Shown here: positions 33,771 to 43,975 of the stretch, in pieces
Layout: every line of letters begins with the position of its first letter
Position numbering within the stretch: position 1 is the first letter of the stretch
Source: BS150m-G50 sp964501185 [NCBI: uncultured Bacteroidia bacterium]
Lineage (GTDB): Bacteria > CAIWAD01 > BS150m-G50
Assembly (NCBI GenBank): GCA_964501185.1
Contig: CAZCRT010000018.1
Span: forward strand, 1-64,000
DNA: 64,000 nt
Direction: 5' to 3'
Translations under genes and position numbers: made by a program
Notes under the pieces: model-generated
What the model was told of the DNA's origin: nothing
Database searches by the model: none
The model's input: only the letters and a program-made list of their open reading frames with translations

Positions 33771-35462
33771 TTACTTCCCCTGCTGTTTTCTTATCCGCGC
33801 CCATGTATCACGTAACGGAACCGTCCGGTTCAGTACCAGTGCGCCCGGTTTTGAATCCTCACTATCGACACAGAAGTAACCCTGCCGCTCCAGCTGCATA
33901 CGGTCACCCGGTTCTGCATCAGCCAGGAACGGTTCCACCCGTGCCTTCTTCAACAGGGTCAGCGAGTCGGGATTGAGATGGGAGATGAAATCACCATCCT
34001 TTTCATCCAGCGGGTTCTCCCGGTCAAACAGCCGGTCATAGAGCCGCACTTCTGCCGGCAGTGAATGCGGGGCGGAAACCCAGTGCAGGGTAGCCTTCAC
34101 CTTCCTGCCATCCGGAGAATCACCACCCCGTGTCGCCGGATCATAGCTGCAACGCAGTTCTATAATCTCACCCGCGTCATTCTTGATGACCTCGTTACAG
34201 GTGATGAAGTAAGCATACCGCAACCGCACCTCACGCCCCGGTGCCAGACGGAAGAACTTTTTCGGCGGATCTTCCATGAAGTCGGCCCGTTCGATGTAAA
34301 GCTCGCGTGAGAACGGAACCTGGCGGCTTCCCATTGAGGGGTCTTCCGGATTATTGACGGCAGGCAGTTCTTCACTTTCCCCCTCAGTGTAGTTTTCGAT
34401 AACCACCTTAAGCGGGTCCAGAACACCCATCACCCGCTGTGCGTGCTGGTTCAGGTCTTCCCGCACACTGTGCTCCAGCAGTGCCACATCTACAACACTG
34501 GCCCGTTTGGCCATACCGATCCTGTCGATAAAGTTGCGTATTGAAGCAGGTGTAAAACCACGCCGCCGCATCCCACAGATAGTCGGCATACGGGGGTCAT
34601 CCCAACCACTTACCCTTTCCTGCTCCACCAGCTGCAGCAACTTGCGTTTGGTAACAACTGTGAAGCTCAGGTTCAGACGGGCGAATTCGATCTGTCGTGG
34701 TTCATGTGGCACATCCAGATTCTGGATAAACCAGTCGTAGAGCGGCCGATGGTCCTCAAACTCCAGCGAACAGAGCGAGTGGGTAATCCCCTCAATAGCG
34801 TCTGACTGTCCGTGGGTAAAGTCGTACATCGGGTATACACACCAGTCATCCCCCACCCTTGGGTGAGTAGCGTGCAGGATGCGGTAAAGAACCGGATCGC
34901 GCAGATTCAGATTGGGTGCCGCCATATCGATCTTCGCCCGCAGTGTCATACTGCCATCCTCAAACTCACCTGCCCGCATCTTCTGAAAGAGATCCAGATT
35001 CTCCTCAGTCGGACGGTCACGCCAGGGACTGGGACGTCCCGGTTCTGTCAGTGTACCACGGTATTCCCGCACCTCGGCTCCGGTTAACTCACAGACAAAA
35101 GCTTTACCGTCTCTGATTAACTGCAGAGCCCATTCGTACAGCTGCTCGAAGTAATCGGAAGCGTGATACAAACGATCTTCCCAGTCGCAACCGAGCCAGC
35201 GGAGATCCTGCTCGATGGCGTCTATGTACTCCTGCTCCTCCTTGATCGGGTTGGTGTCGTCAAAGCGCAGGTTGAATGTGCCACCAAACTCCTGTGCAAT
35301 ATTGTAGCTGAGCAGGAATGCCTTGGCATGCCCGATATGCAGATAGCCGTTGGGTTCCGGTGGAAAGCGGGTATGAACTCTGCCATCGTTTTTACCGGCG
35401 GCGATATCTTCACGGACAATTGTCCGGATAAAATCGGTTGATTCAGTCTTATCGTTATTCAT
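33771..35462 (-). CDS. glnS: Glutaminyl-tRNA synthetase
   Basis: A class I synthetase attaching glutamine directly to tRNA-Gln. The 563-aa protein shows the catalytic HIGH variant in [17 protein letters not shown], the GlnRS-typical [13 protein letters not shown], the [16 protein letters not shown] segment and a KMSKS-like [11 protein letters not shown], then two C-terminal beta-barrel anticodon-binding domains. GlnRS entered bacteria from eukaryotes and is present only in some phyla. Here it is directly downstream of gltX in the same direction with an 85-bp gap. A repeat element abuts its stop codon. Confidence 0.96.
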   Translation of the reverse strand: MNNDKTESTDFIRTIVREDIAAGKNDGRVHTRFPPEPNGYLHIGHAKAFLLSYNIAQEFGGTFNLRFDDTNPIKEEQEYIDAIEQDLRWLGCDWEDRLYHASDYFEQLYEWALQLIRDGKAFVCELTGAEVREYRGTLTEPGRPSPWRDRPTEENLDLFQKMRAGEFEDGSMTLRAKIDMAAPNLNLRDPVLYRILHATHPRVGDDWCVYPMYDFTHGQSDAIEGITHSLCSLEFEDHRPLYDWFIQNLDVPHEPRQIEFARLNLSFTVVTKRKLLQLVEQERVSGWDDPRMPTICGMRRRGFTPASIRNFIDRIGMAKRASVVDVALLEHSVREDLNQHAQRVMGVLDPLKVVIENYTEGESEELPAVNNPEDPSMGSRQVPFSRELYIERADFMEDPPKKFFRLAPGREVRLRYAYFITCNEVIKNDAGEIIELRCSYDPATRGGDSPDGRKVKATLHWVSAPHSLPAEVRLYDRLFDRENPLDEKDGDFISHLNPDSLTLLKKARVEPFLADAEPGDRMQLERQGYFCVDSEDSKPGALVLNRTVPLRDTWARIRKQQGK

Positions 35463-35547
35463 AGTATCCTCAAAGTAGAAATGAGCTTCTAAGCGTTATG
35501 GAATGTGACAAGTGGCTGTCGGCCCGTCACCGGCCGCCCGTCAGATG

Positions 35548-37065
35548 TTACTGCCGGGAGCCCTGTTGCTGTCGAAACTCTTTCTCCAGCGCTTTCAGCT
35601 TCTTACCCTTCAATTCATATCCTTCAGTTGCCAGCGCTTCCAGAGCGTACTGCAGACGACGCTGAACCATATCCTTGCCCAGCAGCTCCATACTGTCAAA
35701 CAGAGGCAGTGAAACCGGTTTACCGCAGAACGCCACAAAGAAGATCGGCAGCAGCTGCTTCAGTTTCAGTTCCTCCTGCTCGCTCATACGCTCAAATATC
35801 TCTCTCAGCGTCTGTGCATCCCACTCTCGCAGGTCGTTCACTTCCCACAGCGCTTTGCGCAGAAGTGGCACAACCTGTTCCGCTTCCATTTTCTTCGGCA
35901 CCAGATCGAGGGGGTTGTACTCCAGGCGATCCTCGAAGATAAAACCGGCCAGCGGCATCAGGTCGGAGAGCGCTTCCAGTCTCTTCTGTGCCAGCGGTAT
36001 GATCTTCAGCCAGGTTGCGTCATTCAGTTTCCAGTCCTGCAGCTGTCCCAGCACCTGCTCAGGTGTCATCTGTTCCCGCAGATAGCGGCCATTAAGCCAG
36101 CGCAGTTTGGTCTGATCGAATACCGGACCACCCATACTGATCCGGTCGATATCAAAACTCTCTGCCATCTCCTCCATGCTGAACATCTCCTCCCCGGAAG
36201 GAAGTGTGTAAGCCATCATACCGAGATAGTTGCGAACAGCCTGTGGCAGGATACCAGAATCACGATAGTAGGAAATGCTGGTCGGGTTCTTCCGCTTGGA
36301 GAGCTTGGACTTGTCCGGATTGCGCAGCAGCGGCATGTGAACGAATTCAGGCGTTTCCCAACCGAACGCTTCGTAGAGATAGAAGTGCTTCGGCAGACTG
36401 CTGATCCACTCCTCGCCACGAATCACATGTGTCACACCCATCAGGTGGTCATCAACCACATTGGCCAGATGATAGGTGGGGAAACCGTCGGTTTTCTGCA
36501 ATACCTGATGGTCAACCGTCTTCCACTCGATTGTTACTTCACCCCGCAACCTTTCCGGCATGACACAGCTGCCTTCGGCAGGCACCTTCAGACGTATCAC
36601 ATGCGGTTCACCTGCGTCAATACGTTCCTGTGCTTCTTCAGGAGAAATGTGCAGACAGTGGCCATCGTAACGGGGGTCCTCCTTAGCAGCCATCTGCTCC
36701 TGGCGCAGCTCTTTCAGCCTGTCCGCAGAACAGAAACAGGGATATGCATGTCCTGATTCGACCAGTTGCCGAATGTGTTTGCGATAAATCTCCGTACGTT
36801 CGCTCTGACGGTATGGTCCATAAGGGCCGCCAATGTCGGGGCCCTCATCCCAGGGAATACCAACCCACTTGAGCGCACTAAAGATTGCCTGTTCAGACGC
36901 AGCTGTAGAACGGGTCTGATCGGTATCCTCGATCCGGAGGATGAAGCGACCACCGTGATGTCTGGCGAAGACATAGTTGAATAGCGCTGTGTAAGCGGTT
37001 CCAATATGGGGATCCCCTGTGGGGGAAGGTGCAATGCGTGTGCAGACCGGTTTCTTATCCGTCAT
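35548..37065 (-). CDS. gltX: Glutamyl-tRNA synthetase
   Basis: A class I synthetase attaching glutamate to tRNA-Glu. The 505-aa protein has the HIGH-type motif in RIAPSPTGDPHIGTAYTALF, the LRIEDTDQTRS signature, GEEWISSLPKHFYLYEAF, and the KMSKS-type motif KSKLSKRKN, followed by the helical anticodon-binding C-terminal domain. With glnS adjacent it is likely a discriminating enzyme that charges only tRNA-Glu, an inference from the presence of GlnRS. Confidence 0.96.
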   Translation of the reverse strand: MTDKKPVCTRIAPSPTGDPHIGTAYTALFNYVFARHHGGRFILRIEDTDQTRSTAASEQAIFSALKWVGIPWDEGPDIGGPYGPYRQSERTEIYRKHIRQLVESGHAYPCFCSADRLKELRQEQMAAKEDPRYDGHCLHISPEEAQERIDAGEPHVIRLKVPAEGSCVMPERLRGEVTIEWKTVDHQVLQKTDGFPTYHLANVVDDHLMGVTHVIRGEEWISSLPKHFYLYEAFGWETPEFVHMPLLRNPDKSKLSKRKNPTSISYYRDSGILPQAVRNYLGMMAYTLPSGEEMFSMEEMAESFDIDRISMGGPVFDQTKLRWLNGRYLREQMTPEQVLGQLQDWKLNDATWLKIIPLAQKRLEALSDLMPLAGFIFEDRLEYNPLDLVPKKMEAEQVVPLLRKALWEVNDLREWDAQTLREIFERMSEQEELKLKQLLPIFFVAFCGKPVSLPLFDSMELLGKDMVQRRLQYALEALATEGYELKGKKLKALEKEFRQQQGSRQ

Positions 37066-37359
37066 GAGTAACCCTGAGTGGTTTGTGATACAAATGCAGA
37101 AAGCTGACTTAACGCAGCGTTTTGAGTGGCTATTCGAGCAGTCAACTGTATTGCTGCTAAATACCCACTCAGTTCATCCTTTAAGTGAATCAACCGGGGC
37201 GCGTTTCACACTCCCCGGATAAGTCATAAACTTAAGCTATCTCCCAGTGGGAGCCAAGTTTTCCGTTCGCGGATTGCAGTTGTGATTACATGTGATACAA
37301 AACAGCCGACCACTGCCAGTTGATCGGGCGTAACTAGATTCAATTCGAGACTCATCAGT

Positions 37360-38829
37360 CTATCTGACAAGCAACATTTTTCTGGTCAGCCGCTGATCAT
37401 CGGTCAGCAATTGATAGTAGTACACGCCAGAGGCGAGTCCGCTGCCGTCGAAAGTAACCTCATGCTGCCCGACCGGCTGAAAGCCATCAACCAGAGCAGC
37501 TACCTTACGGCCAAGCACGTCGTAAACCGTCAGAGTCACATTCACCGGTTCAGCCAGAGTGTAGGGAATCTCTGTCGTCGGGTTGAAGGGATTGGGGTAG
37601 TTCTGGGAGAGGGTGAAGTTAAAATTACCGACCTCAGTAAAATCGCACCAACTGTCCATAATCACCTGATCCATGTCAGCCCAGATGTTACCAGCACCTT
37701 CCGGACCGGTAGCAGCTGTCCAGCGGATACTCGGGCACCAGTGGGCACGAGTAATACAAAAGTTATTGAAGAAATCATTCCAAAGGTCAACCGTGATCGG
37801 TGTATTCGGATGACCGGTGTACTCCACCCAGACAGTGAAACTCAGATAACCAGTTTCCGGATCAATGCCGAAATCCTCAGCATAACCAAAACCAACGTCC
37901 CAGACGGAGACATCGAAATAGTCGATAAAATCGTAGTACCAGAAGTCTCCAAAGCAATCCAGGTCAGTCAACAGCTCCGGGTTCACAGCTGGATCGAAAC
38001 GAAATCCGATTCTGTCTACTCCCTCACATCCCTGACCGAGAGCTCCAATCAGTTCGCAGTCAGCTCCATCAGGATGGTTGCCGGGCAGGCAGGGCGAGTC
38101 AGCATGAAGATGAAAATTCTCATTCACCGGGTTACAGAACACCGGATTGGCATCGAAGTTAGTATCCCCACTGAGTCCATCCTGCATATCGGTACAACTG
38201 ATATCAGCAATGCCCGGATCGAAAGAGGTTTGTTGAGGAAGGTTGCCCCAGAGAATGCTGTTCTCGATAACGATATCAATTGGCGAGCAATTGATGCCAC
38301 CACTTATGTATCCGGGTGCAAACGCTGTATTGTCTGCGATGGTACAGTTGGATACATACAGGTGACCTGAATCCTTATAGATTCCGCCCGCCCATCCACC
38401 GGTGTTATGGTGAATCAGCATATGCGAAAGTGTGGTATATCCTCCCTCTGACTCGATGGCAGTAATACCTCCACCACAATTCAGATCTGAAAATCCATTT
38501 CTGATGGTGAAGCCGACAAATGTGCAGGCGGTACCCACCCCCGCCAGGAACACAGCAGCACCTTCATGATTAGCATCTAGAATAGTCTCGTATATATATG
38601 TCTGATCACCGGTCAGAAGGAAACGCGATCCGATTGTGATTATCCTGTCCGACGTACCAATGCGTTCATAGTACACTCCCGGCTCAATCAACACAGTATC
38701 ACCACTTACCGTTGCATAAATCCCATCATGAATTGTAGGTTGATCTGTTGGAACCAGAATGATAGTTCCCCAGGCCAGTTGTGCTATCAGCCAGCCAATG
38801 ATTGTTAATCCCATTTTAAAGCGTTGCAT
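37360..38829 (-). CDS. Secreted parallel beta-helix protein with C-terminal sorting tail
   Basis: A 489-aa exported protein; signal peptide LTIIGWLIAQLAWG follows the start MQRFKMG, which has GGGGGG five bases upstream. Residues about 30-250 show right-handed parallel beta-helix repeats (TVLIEPGVYYERIG, FVGFTIRNGFSDLNCGGG, HLYVSNCTIADN, VIENSILWGNLP) as in pectin-lyase-like surface proteins. The C-terminal 85 residues are the sorting-type Ig domain: NYPNPFNPTTEIPYTL, VTLTVYDVLGRKVAAL, SGVYYYQLL and terminal RKMLLVR. Such tails direct export and anchoring in FCB bacteria (type IX-like). The substrate is unknown. Confidence 0.8.
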   Translation of the reverse strand: MQRFKMGLTIIGWLIAQLAWGTIILVPTDQPTIHDGIYATVSGDTVLIEPGVYYERIGTSDRIITIGSRFLLTGDQTYIYETILDANHEGAAVFLAGVGTACTFVGFTIRNGFSDLNCGGGITAIESEGGYTTLSHMLIHHNTGGWAGGIYKDSGHLYVSNCTIADNTAFAPGYISGGINCSPIDIVIENSILWGNLPQQTSFDPGIADISCTDMQDGLSGDTNFDANPVFCNPVNENFHLHADSPCLPGNHPDGADCELIGALGQGCEGVDRIGFRFDPAVNPELLTDLDCFGDFWYYDFIDYFDVSVWDVGFGYAEDFGIDPETGYLSFTVWVEYTGHPNTPITVDLWNDFFNNFCITRAHWCPSIRWTAATGPEGAGNIWADMDQVIMDSWCDFTEVGNFNFTLSQNYPNPFNPTTEIPYTLAEPVNVTLTVYDVLGRKVAALVDGFQPVGQHEVTFDGSGLASGVYYYQLLTDDQRLTRKMLLVR

Positions 38830-39154
38830 GACAACCCCCCTGTTCTGATAATCACCGCTGAAACAACAATCTGTTAGATTTTGCGCATCTGGAGATAGAC
38901 CTGGTAAAATCAAGTAGAGGTGTAATCAGGTGAGTATTAGTAATAGCAATGGATCATAAGGAATTGCAGGGTTAAAAGCAATAACGATTATAACATAGTG
39001 TATTATTTATAGTGTTGTGCGCAATGGTACACAATACTAAGCTTATTTGCGGCATACTCGCTTACAGAAGGTCATGTTCATTGTATATTATTGTTATCTG
39101 ATTGCAATAGTTGCCGATCTGATCCGAATTGCAGATCCCTGTTCCAGATCAGTA
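38830..39154. other. Gene-free 325-bp intergenic region
   Basis: This AT-rich stretch separates the apbE stop from the start of the beta-helix protein gene. A perfect TATAAT lies on the minus strand at 38992-38987, about 160 bp upstream of that gene, but no convincing -35 precedes it at 16-18 bp. No RNA gene, repeat or terminator was recognised. Confidence 0.5.
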
Positions 39155-40156
39155 TTATCTTTGTTGTTGCAACAACCGCTCAAACCCGGTCGAATAAAAA
39201 ACAGTCCCGGAACTGTCAACCATCATCGCCTCCATATCTTTCAGGCGATTGACGAGAGCCATCCCTTTTTCCGGACCCAGCACAAACACACCGGTAGCGT
39301 AAGCATCTGCTTTGATACAGGTGGGTGCAACAACTGTAACACTGTGGCTGGCAGTCGCAGGATAACCGGTTGCAGGATTGAGAATATGGTGATAACGCCT
39401 GCCCTTCTCTTCATGAAACTGCTCGTAGTCACCGGAAGTCGCTACTGAATTGTCACTGAGCATAATGCTGAACAGCAGTTCCTGCACTAAACTGGGATGC
39501 TGAATACCGACAATCCAGCCATCGCCCAGTGTGCGAATCTCACCCCCGGCATTTACCAGCGCCCGTTGAACCCCTTGCTTTGCCAGGATTTCCACCACCC
39601 GGTCAACCGCGTACCCCTTGGCAACGGCACCAAAACTGAACATCACACCTGCCTCCCGCTTCAGTGTGAGATCATCTGTAAACTCAAGTCTGTCCCAGCC
39701 ACACACTTCCAGTGTCTGCACAATTTCCTCATCTGCGGGTATCGCCGGGTTATCACCCCATATTTTCCAGAGGCTGATCAATGGTTCCACAGTGGGATCG
39801 AAAGCTCCCCCGGTGACAGCGTTAATTGTATCACAAACCTGCAGGAGGTGATGGAGCTCTGTTGTTATCGGCACCGGGGATGCTTCACTGTGATTGATAT
39901 TCCATAACGGGCCATCTTCGTTGAAGGGAGAATAATGGTCATGGATTCGGAGTACTTCAGCAAAGGCGGAATCGATAGCACTGTTCGCAGCCTGTTGATC
40001 CAGGTCGCGAACTTCTATCTCCACAAAAGTGCCCATCGCTAACTGTGTTCGCTTGACCGCAGGCAGTGTGGTCTCCTGCTGACGGGGCCGAAGGATAGCG
40101 ATCATTGTGATAACGATCAGCAGCAGGACGACTGTAGAAGTAGGTTTCCTGGACAT
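39155..40156 (-). CDS. apbE: FAD:protein FMN transferase (ApbE family)
   Basis: An exported or membrane-anchored enzyme that attaches FMN covalently to Thr/Ser of partner flavoproteins such as Rnf/Nqr subunits. The 333-aa protein starts with a hydrophobic anchor (TVVLLLIVITMIAIL), then the family motifs: LAMGTFVEIEV, DPTVEPLISLWKIW, FGAVAKGYAVDRVVEIL, GGEIRTLGDGWIVGIQHP and the metal-binding HHILNPATGYPA. It lies between two secreted-protein genes, and no flavinylation target is encoded in the window. An ATG 57 bp upstream is possible, but the hydrophobic start is better defined from MSRKP. Confidence 0.93.
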   Translation of the reverse strand: MSRKPTSTVVLLLIVITMIAILRPRQQETTLPAVKRTQLAMGTFVEIEVRDLDQQAANSAIDSAFAEVLRIHDHYSPFNEDGPLWNINHSEASPVPITTELHHLLQVCDTINAVTGGAFDPTVEPLISLWKIWGDNPAIPADEEIVQTLEVCGWDRLEFTDDLTLKREAGVMFSFGAVAKGYAVDRVVEILAKQGVQRALVNAGGEIRTLGDGWIVGIQHPSLVQELLFSIMLSDNSVATSGDYEQFHEEKGRRYHHILNPATGYPATASHSVTVVAPTCIKADAYATGVFVLGPEKGMALVNRLKDMEAMMVDSSGTVFYSTGFERLLQQQR

Positions 40157-40216
40157 ATGGGGAACCCGATTGAGCAGGGGCAGGACAATGCCGTGCCCCT
40201 GCGTTTGCATCAATTG

Positions 40217-41479
40217 TTACTTTACAAGCAGCGACTTCCTGGTCAGCTGCTGATCACCGGCAACCAGTTTATAGTAGTAGACACCGGAGACAAGACTGGA
40301 AGCATTAAAGATAGCTTCATGATGACCGGCCGGCTGCTGCCGGTCAACCAGTGCGACTACCAACCTACCCCTCAGATCATACACTGTCAGACTGACCGCT
40401 GCCGGTTCTGAAATGCTGTAGGATATCCGGGTGGCCGGATTGAAGGGATTGGGGTAGTTCTGATTCAGCGTAACCCCTTCCGGAACCTGCGGATAATTAC
40501 CCCCACCTATCCCCTCCGCTTCACCGGAAGTAGCCAGACTGATTTCTGTGAGATCACTGCTGAACCAGTAACGATAGTAATCCCCGGTGCGGATTACAGA
40601 TCCGGTTCCTCCTTCATCCAGACAGGCACCACCGGTTCCGTTGCCGGGAAACCTGATCCAGTTGATACCGTCACTGGAAGTTGCATAACCGGTGCGTACT
40701 TCATAAGCGTTGTCCCAGCCGCTGTACCACATCTGGAATTCTCCACCGGTGATAACAACAATGGGGAAAAACACCATCGCCTCATCGAAGTCACCGGCGA
40801 TACCCGCTTCCAGTACTGCGCCACCGGTGGCAGGCCCGGGAACATTGGTCCAGGTGAGGCCATCAGGGGAGGTAGCATAGGCTATCCGGTAGACCAGGCC
40901 TCCCTCGTTGAGCGCTCGCGAATACCACATATGATAGTCGTCATCGATTCGGACCACACAGGGGGAAACCAGTGCCAGGGCACCCGAACCATCCATATCA
41001 CGATCGTAGACGCTGTAACCAATACCGGAACCATCAAACCGGGTCCAGCTTTCACCGTCACTGGAGGTTGCATAACCGATGTTGCCGATTTCAGGACCAT
41101 CACCCCAGTACCACATTTTATAGATGCCCTCATCCCAGAGCACACTTCCCTGCCCTACTTTGTCACTGTCGAACCTTTCCGGTACATCGATGGGATCGAG
41201 GACTGCCGGGTTGGCCAGGGTCCATTCCAGGCCGTCCGGGGAAGTTGCATACCCGATATTTTCGTAGTCACCACTGGCAATTTCGCGTGTATACCACATG
41301 CGGTAAGTATCCCCTGGTATCACATAGGGGTGATACATCTCATATGGTTCGGTATCCTGGCTGCCATCGTAGACCGGATTACCGGCGTAAAGGTCCCAGT
41401 CCACCTGCGCCATAACCTTACCCGGAAAAGCGAAGGCCACAAGTAGACCCAGCAATAAAGCAAAGTTGCGAAGCGCCAT
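40217..41479 (-). CDS. Secreted five-bladed-propeller-like protein with sorting tail
   Basis: A 420-aa exported protein with signal peptide FALLLGLLVAFAFPGKVMAQ and a GGAGG ribosome site before MALRN. The body is a series of similar blades, each containing a variant of YRMWYTR...IGYATSPDGLEWT (at least four copies: MWYTR, MWYWG, MWYSR, MWYSG). This is the pattern of five-bladed beta-propellers of the glycoside hydrolase 32/43/68 type, although no catalytic acid triad is assigned. The C-terminus is the sorting tail: NYPNPFNPATRISYSI, LTVYDLRGRLVVALV, SGVYYYKLV, ending RKSLLVK. It is likely a surface or released carbohydrate-related protein (inference). Confidence 0.78.
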   Translation of the reverse strand: MALRNFALLLGLLVAFAFPGKVMAQVDWDLYAGNPVYDGSQDTEPYEMYHPYVIPGDTYRMWYTREIASGDYENIGYATSPDGLEWTLANPAVLDPIDVPERFDSDKVGQGSVLWDEGIYKMWYWGDGPEIGNIGYATSSDGESWTRFDGSGIGYSVYDRDMDGSGALALVSPCVVRIDDDYHMWYSRALNEGGLVYRIAYATSPDGLTWTNVPGPATGGAVLEAGIAGDFDEAMVFFPIVVITGGEFQMWYSGWDNAYEVRTGYATSSDGINWIRFPGNGTGGACLDEGGTGSVIRTGDYYRYWFSSDLTEISLATSGEAEGIGGGNYPQVPEGVTLNQNYPNPFNPATRISYSISEPAAVSLTVYDLRGRLVVALVDRQQPAGHHEAIFNASSLVSGVYYYKLVAGDQQLTRKSLLVK

Positions 41480-41557
41480 ATATTCCTCCATTGATGATTC
41501 TGAATTCATGTACAAACAGATTATTGGACAGTTACCGGAACATCCCTGTTGAAATGA

Positions 41558-42940
41558 TCAGCTGTTATCTTTCAGTACCGGTTGAAACGGTTTGATCATT
41601 TCCTCCTTCATCCTTCGGTTGACCTCCTTGCGAAAGCCCGGCAGATGGCTGAGCAGCAGCATGATGTTGTTGATCAACCGCCTTTTGTAGCGCTTCTGCG
41701 GGAAATTGAATACACCCATCCGTTTGTAGAACTGATAGTCAGCCCGGAAAGGAAAACGCAGTTTTCCATACACATGGTCACGGAACAGGAGCGTTCCCCC
41801 CACCCCCAGGAAGGAGGGCGTACGGATATAGCCATCAGCGTTGTAACGCAACAGCTGCTCACACAGTTGATCCAACTGCTGATCGATTAATGCAGAATCG
41901 TTTACTTCATCAGTAACTACACCGGCCAGGTTAGCCTGCTGTATCTCAACATATGCTTCCAGAACCTGACGCAGGTTTGACAGCTGTGCCAGTGGCCCGG
42001 AAATGATGAGTCCAACCTGTTTACCCATCAGAGCGGGGACATGCCCCTTGAAAAATGAACGGTCAAAAAAACGTTTCCAGGTTGCAGAGAGATAACGGTC
42101 TTTGATCACACCGGCCCAGATCAGAATGTCTGCCCCGGAAATCTTGTCATTGAAGAAGTCTACATATTCATCCTTTCCTTCGTATACACATCTATTGTCC
42201 CAGGCACAATGCAGGCAACCGAGACAGGCACCTTTGATATCGAGGTCATGCAGATTAATCAGTTCCACCTCACCACTGAATCTGTCGCGAATATAGCTGA
42301 CCATCCGTTGCAGGTTGGCCTGTCCATCCTCCTGGTCGGTTAACAGCAGAACTTTGCGCGTGCCTGTTTCCAGTTTCAGCGTTGATTCACCCGGTTGATA
42401 ATCGAACAGCTGCGGTTTGATCGCTGGAAAAACCCGGGTAGTCATCCGTTGCTGTTCAACTCCGGTCATGAAATCAGAAGTGAAAAGATCCAGCCTTCTC
42501 CGCTCTTCCGGTTTGAGCAGATCGGACATATCAGCTGAATAGGAACCGAGATACTTCATCTCCAGATCTTCGCAGACCCCCTGCATATAATTGTGGGCGG
42601 TATGGTCGAAAAAGTGGATTGAGGTTGACAGAAAAGCGGTGTACTTGCCACTGAACGCATCCTCCACTTCACGCTCCCTTATCAGTTCGATAAAGCGCTT
42701 GAGGTTAGCCGGAATCAGGAAGTAATAAACAGGAGTGGCCCAGAGAACAGCATCAGCAGAACGTACGGAATCTATAACTTCCTGAAAAGCTGTTCCATCC
42801 CGTTCCAGTTTCGCCAGCTTCAAAGATACATCTATATACTCAAGCTGATGCTTCGGATAGAGCTGCTCGATATAGCGAACATACTGCATGGTAACGCTGG
42901 TCATTCCCTTGGGACTGCCGTTGAGAACAATGATTTTCAT
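41558..42940 (-). CDS. Tandem flavodoxin-like (NADPH-dependent FMN reductase) protein
   Basis: A 460-aa cytoplasmic protein with two flavodoxin-like domains in one chain. The first opens MKIIVLNGSPKGMTSVTMQYV (FMN phosphate loop) and has ADAVLWATPVYYFLIPANLKRFIE. The second begins near residue 205 (KVLLLTDQEDGQANLQRM) and has the Cys-rich insert CLGCLHCAWDNRC followed by ADILIWAGVIKDRYLSATWKRFFDR, as in iron-sulfur flavoproteins. The last 80 residues are basic and helical. Its redox partner is unknown. The start was taken at MKIIVL, matching the flavodoxin core, with GAGAGG upstream. Fusion of two such domains is uncommon. Confidence 0.8.
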   Translation of the reverse strand: MKIIVLNGSPKGMTSVTMQYVRYIEQLYPKHQLEYIDVSLKLAKLERDGTAFQEVIDSVRSADAVLWATPVYYFLIPANLKRFIELIREREVEDAFSGKYTAFLSTSIHFFDHTAHNYMQGVCEDLEMKYLGSYSADMSDLLKPEERRRLDLFTSDFMTGVEQQRMTTRVFPAIKPQLFDYQPGESTLKLETGTRKVLLLTDQEDGQANLQRMVSYIRDRFSGEVELINLHDLDIKGACLGCLHCAWDNRCVYEGKDEYVDFFNDKISGADILIWAGVIKDRYLSATWKRFFDRSFFKGHVPALMGKQVGLIISGPLAQLSNLRQVLEAYVEIQQANLAGVVTDEVNDSALIDQQLDQLCEQLLRYNADGYIRTPSFLGVGGTLLFRDHVYGKLRFPFRADYQFYKRMGVFNFPQKRYKRRLINNIMLLLSHLPGFRKEVNRRMKEEMIKPFQPVLKDNS

Positions 42941-43035
42941 GAGGATTCCTCTCGAGGTCAATCTGGGTCATCTGATCTGAATTGTGGCACACAAGATAGT
43001 TCGCTCGAAACGGGGGAACAACCAGTGAGTTACAG

Positions 43036-43674
43036 TTATAGCTGTGGTCTGACTTTATACACACCGGCACAGCTGGAAACCTGTGTGTAAAGCACTCCTA
43101 GGCCAGCTTCGCAACAACTCGCCATTATTTCATCTGCTGCCCAGTAGTGCTCCTCCTGATCCCAGCGATTATGCCACCTTGCACTGGCCTGCTCCCGGAT
43201 TTCAGAAGCAGGGAACGAAATGTCTCCGATAACGAGCCATCCGTCCGGTTGAAGATGCTCACCGGTAAGTGTCTGCAATAGACTGATTTTGCTGTTTAGA
43301 TCAAATTCATGGAAAACATATGTGGAAACGATTTTATCGAAACGGGAGGGCAGTTTCGGGGACCAACCCTGCAGCAGATCGGTCACGATAAAGTGCACTT
43401 GTGGATATTTCTCACCTGCTTTCACCAGCATAGCTGTGGAGAAGTCGGTTCCCCAGATTTTGCAATCTGACTTAAGCAGTCGTCCCACCAGATTGCCGGT
43501 ACCGGTTCCCAGATCGAGTACCAGCTGCCCTGCTGACAACTGCGCCTGTTCGCAGACTGTATCTAATAGTTGTTCATATCCGTTGAAGGGGAATTCTTCA
43601 CCGGTGGATACCGACTTATCGTAGCCGGCTGCCCACACTTCAAAAAGGTCTCTGCGGCTCGTGTCAGGCTTCAT
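43036..43674 (-). CDS. SAM-dependent methyltransferase (YrrT-like)
   Basis: A class I Rossmann-fold methyltransferase of 212 aa. The SAM-binding motif I is LVLDLGTGTGNLVGRLL near residue 52, with KIWGTDFSTAML (motif II) and HFIVTDLL, then FDKIVSTYVFHEF. The N-terminus (RRDLFEVWAAGYDKSVSTGEE) resembles YrrT-type putative methyltransferases of Firmicutes. The substrate is unknown. The start MKPDTS at 43674 is 16 bp from a MITE-like element; an ATG 60 bp upstream would lie inside that element, so the shorter form is favoured. Confidence 0.82.
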   Translation of the reverse strand: MKPDTSRRDLFEVWAAGYDKSVSTGEEFPFNGYEQLLDTVCEQAQLSAGQLVLDLGTGTGNLVGRLLKSDCKIWGTDFSTAMLVKAGEKYPQVHFIVTDLLQGWSPKLPSRFDKIVSTYVFHEFDLNSKISLLQTLTGEHLQPDGWLVIGDISFPASEIREQASARWHNRWDQEEHYWAADEIMASCCEAGLGVLYTQVSSCAGVYKVRPQL

Positions 43675-43689
43675 TAGTTCTCTGTTTAA

Positions 43690-43923
43690 AAGGGGTCGGA
43701 CCAAGTTATAGTGTTGTATACTATGAATATACATTGATACTATGTAGCAAAAAACAACTACTTACGACCATATTTGTTTAATTTCTGTTGTGAAAATGAC
43801 CATAGTTCTTCCGAACTTCCCCTGTTTTCAGGACAAAAAAGGGGCGAAGTTCGCACTGTTTGGGGGCAGTTTGACACCCTAATTCCCAGAATATTAATCA
43901 CATAACTTGGTCCGACCCCATTT
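43690..43923. mobile_element. MITE-like element with GGGGTCGGACC terminal inverted repeats
   Basis: This 234-bp element is bounded by AGGGGTCGGACCAAGTTAT (from 43691) and its inverse, ATAACTTGGTCCGACCCC (43902-43919), each with an A/T run outside. An internal imperfect hairpin pairs CGAACTTCCCC (near 43810) with GGGGCGAAGTTCG (near 43850). There is no gene inside. Ends of this GGGGTC(G/A)GA type commonly flank IS200-like/REP-associated Y1 transposase genes, so this is probably a non-autonomous relative (inference). It fills the gap between the methyltransferase and the next secreted-protein gene. Confidence 0.7.
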
Positions 43924-43975
43924 TCGTTTTCGAGTCCCTTTTCGGTGCGAATCGTCCAATTCCTCTGACTGCTGC

